A stretch of DNA of 64,000 bases from RUG11237 sp050874665 (GTDB taxonomy: Bacteria > Bacillota > Clostridia > Lachnospirales > Lachnospiraceae). The stretch spans positions 310,001-374,000 of the forward strand of contig JBNMLC010000001.1 in the NCBI GenBank assembly GCA_050874665.1. Direction: 5' to 3'. The notes under the pieces are model-generated. The model saw only the letters and a program-made list of their open reading frames with translations, had not been told where the DNA came from and made no database searches. The position numbers and the translations under genes are program-made. Below are positions 7,763 through 16,300 of this stretch, in pieces (the stretch's first letter is position 1; each line of letters opens with the position of its first letter).

Positions 7763-9622
7763 ATGGAAAACATGATAAGTATAGGCTGTATCGTTTTTGG
7801 CACAATATTTAGCATTATGCTGATCAAAGCATTTGTAGAAATCATCCTGAAAAAAAGAACTTACCAAAAGGGCATTGTGAATAAAGTAGGTACTTTGTTT
7901 TTTTGCCTTGTATATGTGGCAATGGTAGTGATTGTGTTACAGATTTGTAACACAGAGTGGACAAACATCATAGAACAATATCACACCAGTATCTTGATTG
8001 GGATGGTCAGCTTTGGAATTTTTCTATGTTATTTTTTACTTACCAGTTGGTTTACCAATGAAAAGCTAAGAGTTGTAACAGTCAGTCTGATCGGATTGGC
8101 TGGAGCACTTGGATATGCTGTTATCATGTTGGTAATTGATATGGTGATTAAAGGAAAAAATAATCTTGTATATTTTGCGTTTTTTGTATTAGCAATGGCA
8201 ACATATGTGTATGCACAAAAAATCACCCGAAATGATATGGTTGAGTTTGCAAATGGAAAAGTTGTGAAATTAAGAAAAAAATTGTTTTATATTGTTTTGG
8301 ATACAAGACAGGAAAAGTATGAAAAGATAGATCTGGGACGGATTTATACGTGTATTAATAATGATATGGAGATGCTGGGAAATAACATTCGAGACATCAT
8401 TACCGTTTTGACCAATGCATTGACCATTATTGCATGTTTTGGATATTTGGCGTTTTTAAATTTCAAATGTTTCATTGTTTCGTTGATTATTTTTGTTGTG
8501 GCTGTATCTTTGCAGATGATTTATGTGAATCAGCAGGAAAAGATTTTTATCAAGCTGATGATGTTTCAGCAGAATGTTTATAATGCACTGGATTCTCTAG
8601 CGAAGGGGCATAAAGAACTGGTAGTCAATCGTCGAAAAAAAGATGAATTCAAAGAGGATTTTTCTCTTGTAAACAAGCAGTATACAGATACCAGAATTTA
8701 TGCAGAAAAAAAGAAAACCAATATGTTTATTCTTGGACAGAGCTTGTTATATGTAGTGATCGGATGTGTGATTTTCTTGTATCCAGTGTTATTCAAGCAT
8801 GTACCATTTGCAGTATTGCAGTCTTATGCACTGGTCTTTTTGTTTATTCTTAGTCCGGTGAGTTATCTGGTTGATTTGCTTCCAAGAGCGATTGAAACCA
8901 ATGTAAGTTATGGAAGAATCAAGCAGTTGATTAATGAATTAGAGGTCAATGTGGAGGAAATGGATGAAGTAGAAACAATCACTCATGTTGATTCTATTGA
9001 GTTAAAAGATGTTTGCTATCAGTACCAGTCAGATCAGCCAGAGGAAGAAGGGTTTGAAATTGGACCAATCAACTTTAAGTTAGAAGCCAACAAAATCCAT
9101 TTTATCGTAGGAAGCAATGGTAGTGGAAAATCCACATTAGTAAAGATTTTGACAGGTTTATATGAAGAAACATCAGGAAATCTGCTGATTAATGGCGAAA
9201 AAACCACAGCCAATAAAAGATGTGAATTGTTTTCGTCCGTTTATAGTGATTATTACTTGTTTAAGAAGCTATATGGAATCAGCACAGAAGGCAAAGAGAA
9301 AGAAATTCAGTATTATTTGGAGCAATTGAGAATTCAGAAGAAGGTCACCATACAGGATCGAGAGTTATCAACAGTTGAATTATCCAGCGGACAGCGAAAA
9401 AGAGTTGCATTGCTGCTTTGCTATCTGGATGATAAGGATATTTACGTATTTGATGAATGGGCTGCGGATCAGGATGTGGTATTCCGAGAATTTTTCTATA
9501 AAGAATTATTGCCTAGAATGAAAGCAGAAGGAAAAACAGTGATCGCTATCACACATGATGACCGATATTTTGATGTAGCAGATCAGGTCATCCATATGGA
9601 TATGGGAAAAGTGAGGAAGTAG
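7763..9622 (+). CDS. SyrD/PvdE-like cyclic-peptide ABC exporter (fused permease-ATPase)
   Basis: A 619-residue half-transporter. Six membrane helices fill about residues 1-390 and an ATPase domain runs from about 405 to 619. Walker A is VGSNGSGKST, the signature is LSSGQRKRVALL, and Walker B runs into YVFDEWAADQD, followed by FREFFYKELLP and ITHDDRYF. The DEWAADQD signature is diagnostic of the cyclic-peptide exporter family that includes SyrD and the pyoverdine exporter PvdE, which usually accompany NRPS clusters. It starts 5 bases after the adaptor stop. It is the second, independent ABC export system in the operon. The exported compound is presumably the cluster product or a precursor (inference). 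Confidence 0.9.
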   Translation: MENMISIGCIVFGTIFSIMLIKAFVEIILKKRTYQKGIVNKVGTLFFCLVYVAMVVIVLQICNTEWTNIIEQYHTSILIGMVSFGIFLCYFLLTSWFTNEKLRVVTVSLIGLAGALGYAVIMLVIDMVIKGKNNLVYFAFFVLAMATYVYAQKITRNDMVEFANGKVVKLRKKLFYIVLDTRQEKYEKIDLGRIYTCINNDMEMLGNNIRDIITVLTNALTIIACFGYLAFLNFKCFIVSLIIFVVAVSLQMIYVNQQEKIFIKLMMFQQNVYNALDSLAKGHKELVVNRRKKDEFKEDFSLVNKQYTDTRIYAEKKKTNMFILGQSLLYVVIGCVIFLYPVLFKHVPFAVLQSYALVFLFILSPVSYLVDLLPRAIETNVSYGRIKQLINELEVNVEEMDEVETITHVDSIELKDVCYQYQSDQPEEEGFEIGPINFKLEANKIHFIVGSNGSGKSTLVKILTGLYEETSGNLLINGEKTTANKRCELFSSVYSDYYLFKKLYGISTEGKEKEIQYYLEQLRIQKKVTIQDRELSTVELSSGQRKRVALLLCYLDDKDIYVFDEWAADQDVVFREFFYKELLPRMKAEGKTVIAITHDDRYFDVADQVIHMDMGKVRK

Positions 9623-9626
9623 CGTT

Positions 9627-10328
9627 ATGGGAAAAATGAAACTTTTTTGCATTCCGCATGCGGGAGCTTCTGCATACTATTATGTACCACTAAAAAAATG
9701 TATGCCGGATGTAGAATTTGAATTTGTGGAATTGAAGGGAAGAGGAAGACGATTCAGCGAAGGCCTGTATCAGTCCTTTGAGGAAGCGGTAGATGATGTA
9801 TTTGAGCAGATCAAAGATAAGTGTGACGGTGACTATGCGATCTTTGGACATAGCATGGGAAGTTGGCTGGCTTATGAGTTATATCATAAACTGCTTGAGA
9901 ATCATAAATCTCTTCCAAAATGTATGTTTTTTTCAAGCAGAGAAGCTCCCAATGAGCTGATGGAAAAAGTAGATTTTGATACGATGTCAAGCGAAGAATT
10001 AGAGTTTCGCATTCGTGAGTTAGGTGGTGCGGAAGATTTGGAACGTGTGAATGAAGAGATTAAAAGTATGTTTTATGAAACAATCAAATCGGATTTCAAA
10101 ATTTTGAATGATTATGAGTATCAGGAAAGCCATGAAAAGATCAGATGCAAGGTTGTTGTAATGGCAGGGAGTAAAGAAAGAGGGCTTTCTTATTCCAAAC
10201 TGACGAAATGGCAGGAGCTGGTTGAAGGTAGTATTTCATATAACAGTTTTAATGGTGGGCATTTTTATATGAATACCCAATGGGAGAAAATGGCGAGTGT
10301 CATGGAGAACTATCTAGAAATAGAGTAA
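9627..10328 (+). CDS. Type II thioesterase (GrsT/SrfAD-like)
   Basis: A 233-residue alpha/beta hydrolase. The N-terminus FCIPHAGASAYYY is typical of editing thioesterases in NRPS/PKS clusters. The nucleophile elbow is GHSMG (Ser about 76), the catalytic His is in GGHFYM, and the region that normally carries the catalytic Asp (GxDD type) reads AGSKERG, so a Glu may replace it. Such enzymes hydrolyse stalled or wrongly primed acyl groups from carrier proteins. It lies 4 bases after the exporter stop, directly before the first complete megasynthase. The family is clear; in-line product release is unlikely because a reductase domain ends the assembly line. Confidence 0.9.
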   Translation: MGKMKLFCIPHAGASAYYYVPLKKCMPDVEFEFVELKGRGRRFSEGLYQSFEEAVDDVFEQIKDKCDGDYAIFGHSMGSWLAYELYHKLLENHKSLPKCMFFSSREAPNELMEKVDFDTMSSEELEFRIRELGGAEDLERVNEEIKSMFYETIKSDFKILNDYEYQESHEKIRCKVVVMAGSKERGLSYSKLTKWQELVEGSISYNSFNGGHFYMNTQWEKMASVMENYLEIE

Positions 10329-10392
10329 AGGAGTTACTGTTACGAGATAGGAATGAACGGTGGCATAAATGACGGCAAGAGAGGAAAAAAAG

Positions 10393-13300
10393 ATGGGAAA
10401 CATTGGTGATACATATCACGATGATGATATTGTAGTTGTGGGAATGGCTCTGAGTACGTCTGCGGGGGACAGTCTGGAAGAGTTTTGGGAAAGCATAAAA
10501 AATAGTGAAGATTGTATTTATGGAGTTCGAGGAACCAGAAAGGAGGATTTGATTTCCTATTATAACAGGAAAAATCATTCTCTGGATCTTGGCTTTTTTG
10601 AAGGGGGATTATTAAAAGAAATTGATTTGTTTGATAATGAGTTCTTTCATATGAAGGAATTGGATGCATTATGTGCAAGCCCGTGTATGAGATATCACCT
10701 GCAGGTTATGTGGCACGCATTAGAGGATGCAGGGTACAAAGAAAAGGATCTGAGTAATGAAAAGGTTGATGTTTATACCGGAATTGTAACAGATGCGCAG
10801 ATTTATGAATACAGAGAAGTGATCAAGGAATATAGAAAGTCGTTATTGCCAGTTGCAATGTATGGACATTTATTGCCTATGATTCCTGGTACATTGGCTT
10901 ATTACCTGAATCTGAAAGGTGTAACAGCAGTTGTGGACACGACATGTTCTTCTTCAAGTACAGCGTTGATACAGGCAGCTGGTGCATTAAAGGATGACCG
11001 TTGCAAAGCGGCAGTTGTAGCGGGAGGAAGATTTATCTATAATCCGGAGCATGATATAGATGAATTCATCGGAATTGAATCTGATGATATGCGAACAAGA
11101 GCCTTTGATGAAAGTGCTAATGGTACGGCAAGTGGAGAAGGTGTTGCTGCAATTGTAATCAAGAAATACAGTCAGGCGCTCAAGGATAATGATCGTATTT
11201 ATGGTGTAATCAAGGGATATGCAGCAAACCAATCCGGAAAAACGCTGAGAATGGGTGTACCAAACTATGAGTCTCAAATGAATGTTATTGAACAAGGAAT
11301 CAAAAATGCAGGACTATCAAGTGAAGATATTCAATATTGTGAGGCGCATGGAACAGGGACCTATGTTGGAGATTACCTGGAAATCCTAAGTATTGATAAG
11401 GCATTCAGAAAGGATACAGAGAAAATTGGATTTTGTGGAGTAGGTTCTGTCAAAAGCAATTTAGGGCATACCTATGGGGCATCAGGGGTGATTTCTATCA
11501 TCAAATGTATGCTTGCCATGAACAAAGGATATATTCCACCCACAACACATTTTTCCAATCCGAATAAAAAGATTAATTTTATCAATTCGCCATTGTATGT
11601 GAATTCCAAATTGAAAAAGTGGGAAGCAGAAACCAAACGATGTATGGTGAACTGTTTTGGAATCAGTGGGGCGAATTGTAATATTGTTATGGAAGAATAT
11701 AAAAAAGAAGAAAAACAAACAGAAGAAAAAAAGGGGAAATACTTTGTTGCGATCACAGCAAAAAGTGAAAACTCCTTAAAAATGATGCTGCCATCATATG
11801 AACAGTATCTGGAGCAGACAGAGGATTCTTTGGCGAATATTAGCTATTCTACCATGGTGAGAAGAAATCATTTTAAGCATAAGCTGTTGTTTTTTGTTGA
11901 AAATAGAGAGGAACTACTTCATGCAGTCAGAGAAGTTATTGCAGGAATGACAGAAGGATCTATGGAGGATGCAGTGGATCAGAAAACTTCTTTTTATAGC
12001 AATCGTGTTGTGAAGAAGAAAGTGGATCATCAAGATTTGTTGCAGCGTTATTGTAAAGGGAAGGATGAATGTGCACTTCGGGAGCTTGGAGATTGCTATT
12101 TGCAGGGACAAGAGATTGCCTGGGAAAGTCTTTATGGGGATGGATATACCTATGTTTCTTTGCCAGCCTATGTATTTGACCAGCACCGTATCTGGATCAA
12201 TGAAGAAAGTCTGCGGGCTATTGATGAAAAACAGAATGAAGGTAAGAAGAAGGTAAAATCGATTGAGGTGACTTCTTCGGGGGAAGTAACTGCTGTAGAA
12301 AAAGAATTGGGTCAGATTTTCTGCGAATTTATGCAGATTGAAAAAGTAGATGTAGATGATAATTTGTTTGGATTTGGATTAAACTCCATCCAGGGAATGA
12401 AGCTTTTAAACAGAGTTCATGAAAAATATGGTGTGGAATTATCTGTTGTTAACCTATTTGAATTTGATACCATTCGAAAACTTGCAGCAAGTATGAGCGA
12501 ATCAAAGAAAACCACGGGTTTTCAGCTTTTCAGAGCACAGGTAAAGGATAGCTATGATCTTTCTAGTGCGCAGAAGCGTATCTATCTGCAGGATATGATC
12601 CAAAAGAATAATGAAAAAACACTGCTGCAGGGTGCCTATGTTATGAATGGCAAAATAGATGTGGAAAAGCTGGAAAAAGCTATTCATAAGATTATCGAGA
12701 ACAATGAGGTACTTCATACGGCATTGGTGGATATGGATGGAATACCACAACAGGTTGTGAAGAAAGATTGGCAGTTTGTAGTTGAAACAGGAAAACAATC
12801 TGCAAGTATAGATGAAGAAATGCGGATATTTGTTTCCAAGTTTGATTTAACGAAGCCTCCATTTATGAGAATCAAAGTGCTGGAAATGGAAGAGGGACAG
12901 GATGCATTTTTGTTCTGTGCACACCATTCGGTTTTTGATGGTACATCGATTCTTTTATTCCTGGATGAATTGAATGCATACTATTCTGGAAATACCTTTG
13001 AGCAGAAAGAATACAATTACATTGATTATTCTGAAAGCATGAAGGAATATGTGAAGACGGAGATATATCAGAAACAGAGAGCATATTGGGAAGAACAGTA
13101 TGCAGATGGTCTTGTGGTATCAAATTTACCGAAAACTTATGATATTGCAGAAAGTGCAAAGGATGCATCAGGTAGAAAATATTATTTTTCATTTTCAAAG
13201 GAATTTACTGCGCGTTTGACGGATTTTGCCAAAAATAAGGGAATTACCGTTTTCATGGAAATTTATGCTTCCCTGGTAATCCTTTTACATAAGTATTCAG

Positions 13301-16300
13301 AGGATTCGGATATTTGTGTGGGTATTCCATATGCAGGACGAAATCATGTGTTGGTAGAGAAAATGCTAGGTGTATTTATCAACACATTGGCAATCCGTAC
13401 CCAAATTTGTGGAGAAGAGGCGGTTTCACAAGTGATAGATGCTGTGAAAGAGCAGTGTATCCATGCTTTTCAAAATGCGGAGTATGGTTATGAGGAATTG
13501 ACACAAAAGGTTGGAGGAGAACCATTTCAGGTGATGTTTATTTATCAGAATATGGGTGAAAGAAATCTGTTTCTCCATAATCTGGTAGGTGAAGAGTACC
13601 CATTACATGAAGTAGAAGCCAAATATGATATGACCATAGAAATGTTCCCGGTGAACGATCAAATCGAAGGAAATGTGGAATACAATGCGTCCTTGATGAG
13701 TGAAGAATATGTGGCAGAATTGATCACACATCTGGAGAATGTACTATCCTGCATCATGGAAAATGATGCTCGCAGTGTAAAAGAGATTTCATTGTTGAAT
13801 GGAGAACAAACAGAAGAACTGCTGGCATTGGGAAAAGGAAAGGAAGAAGAAATAACCAAAAATGTCATCGATCTGTGGTATGAAGCATTGGAAATGAAGA
13901 ATCCGGTTGCAATTAAGTTCCATGATCAGCAGATTTCCTATCAGAAATTAGAGAATCTTTCGAATCAGATTGCCATGTATATCGAAAAACATATGTATGG
14001 AGAAGAGAAAACCATCCCAGTATTGATGCATCGTAATGAAAAATTGATCGCAGCACTTTTGGGTATTTTGAAGGCTGGATATAGTTATATTCCATTGGAT
14101 CCAGAGTATCCACAGAGCAGAATCGATTATATTGTAAAAAACAGTCGGGTACGGACGATACTGACGGAGCACGCATGTCAATATGAAAATGATGATATAG
14201 AAAAGTTGTATATAGAAGATCTTTTACAGGCACAGTCAGAAGCAGGTGAGGTAAAAGAAACAGGTAAGATCAATCATGCAGATTTTGCGGAAACAAGTTA
14301 TACCATTTATACCTCAGGTACATCAGGTAATCCAAAGGGTGTGTCTGTCAGACATAGAGAAATGGCAAACTTTGTGCAGGCAATCCAGCATATAGAGCCA
14401 TTTGCGGTATCAGATCGTATTTTATGTGTTACAACCATTTGCTTTGATATTTTTGTACTGGAATGCTTCTGTACATTATGTCATGGAGCAACCATGGTAT
14501 TGGCAGATGAGACAGAATGTGTGGATGTGGAACGCTTAGCTGAGCTGATCCAAAAACATAGCGTGGACATAATTCAGTTTACCCCGTCCAGAATGCAGAT
14601 TATTTTATCTGTTGCAGCAGGACGTGCTGCCATGAAGCAGTTAAAAACCATCTTTTTGGGTGGAGAAAGTCTTAACCTTGAGATTTTAAATCAGTTAAGA
14701 CAATATACAGATGCAAGAATCATCAATATGTACGGTCCGACGGAGACAACAGTATGGTCCACTTATAAAGATGTAACCAAAGATGATTACATCACCATTG
14801 GTCGTCCGATTGATAATACCAATATCTATATTTTGGCGGAAAATGACCATTTGCAGTATAGAGGTGGAATTGGTGAAATTGCAATCGGAGGAATGGGAGT
14901 ATCCAAAGGCTATGCCAATAACCAGAAACTGACGGACGAGAAATTCATTTCGTTAGTTGAAGCATCTGGAAAGGTGTATAAAACAGGTGATTTGGGAAAA
15001 TGGGATAAGAATGGTAATCTGCATTGTCTTGGAAGAAACGATTATCAGGTAAAAATCCGAGGATATCGTGTTGAACTGGGTGAAGTAGAGGAACTGATCA
15101 GCAAACATGAAACTGTGCAGAAGGTAGCAGTTGTGGATAAGATGATTGCTGGAAATAATGTGTTATTGGCCTTTGTACAAACACAGGATTATAAGCCAGT
15201 GGAAACCGGAGTGTTAATGGATTTTGCAACAGAACATTTACCACATTATATGATTCCATATGCATTTATTCAGATAGAAGAATTCCCGATGACGCCAAAT
15301 GGAAAACTGGATCGAAAAGTTTTACGTGCGAAAGAGATTGCGGTACAGGCAGTAGAAGAACAGCAGGAAATCGTACCTCCGCAAAATGAAGTGGAAGAAG
15401 CATTGTATGGTATCTGGAAACAGATTTTAGAGAAGGATGATTTTGGATGTCAGCAGCCTTTCTTCTATGTGGGAGGAAATTCTTTATTACTGATTCTGAT
15501 GTTAAATGAGGTCAAAAAGAAATATCCAGTTGATATCTCTGTAGCGGATTTGTATGAAGCGAAAACGATAGAGGCAATCGGAAAGCTGATTCAAGAGAAG
15601 CAGGATAGCCATAGTATGATCGAGCAATCAGATTTTGCATTTGACAAAGATGTATCTGAGCTAAAATGTTGTGAATTATCAGGTGCGCAGTTAAGACTTT
15701 ATTTGCTGGAACAGATGGATCCTGTGCGATGTAAATATAATATTCCGAGTGCATTTATTGTGGAAGGAAACTTGGATGCAGAGCGATTGGAGAATGCATT
15801 AAATACGGTAATCAGTCGTCATGAGATTCTTCGAACCTCCTTTGAGATCATAGATCAGACACCAATGCAAAAGATTCATGATGAGGTTCATCTTGTGATT
15901 GAAAGAAAGGAAAAGATACAGGACGTTGATGCAGAAATCAGAGCGTTTGTACGTGAATTTGATTTAGAGTGTCCACCATTGATCCATGCGTTGATCGGAA
16001 TAATCGATGAATCACATATGTTATTTTTATTTGATATGCACCATTTGGTAACAGATGGAACTTCTGCCCAGTTGTTCATAGATGAGGTAGAAAGAGTGTA
16101 CAATGGTGTGTCTTTACAGCCGGTTGCTCATCAGTACAAGGAATTTAGTCTGGTCGCAAAGGAGCGTGTGCAGAGTGTAGCATATCAGAAGCAGGAAGCA
16201 TACTGGAAAGAAGTATTTGAAACAGAGTATAAAAAAGTGAAGCTACCAACCTTTGGATCGGGCAATGGATCTACGGGTAATCTGGGTAAAAACTATTTCT

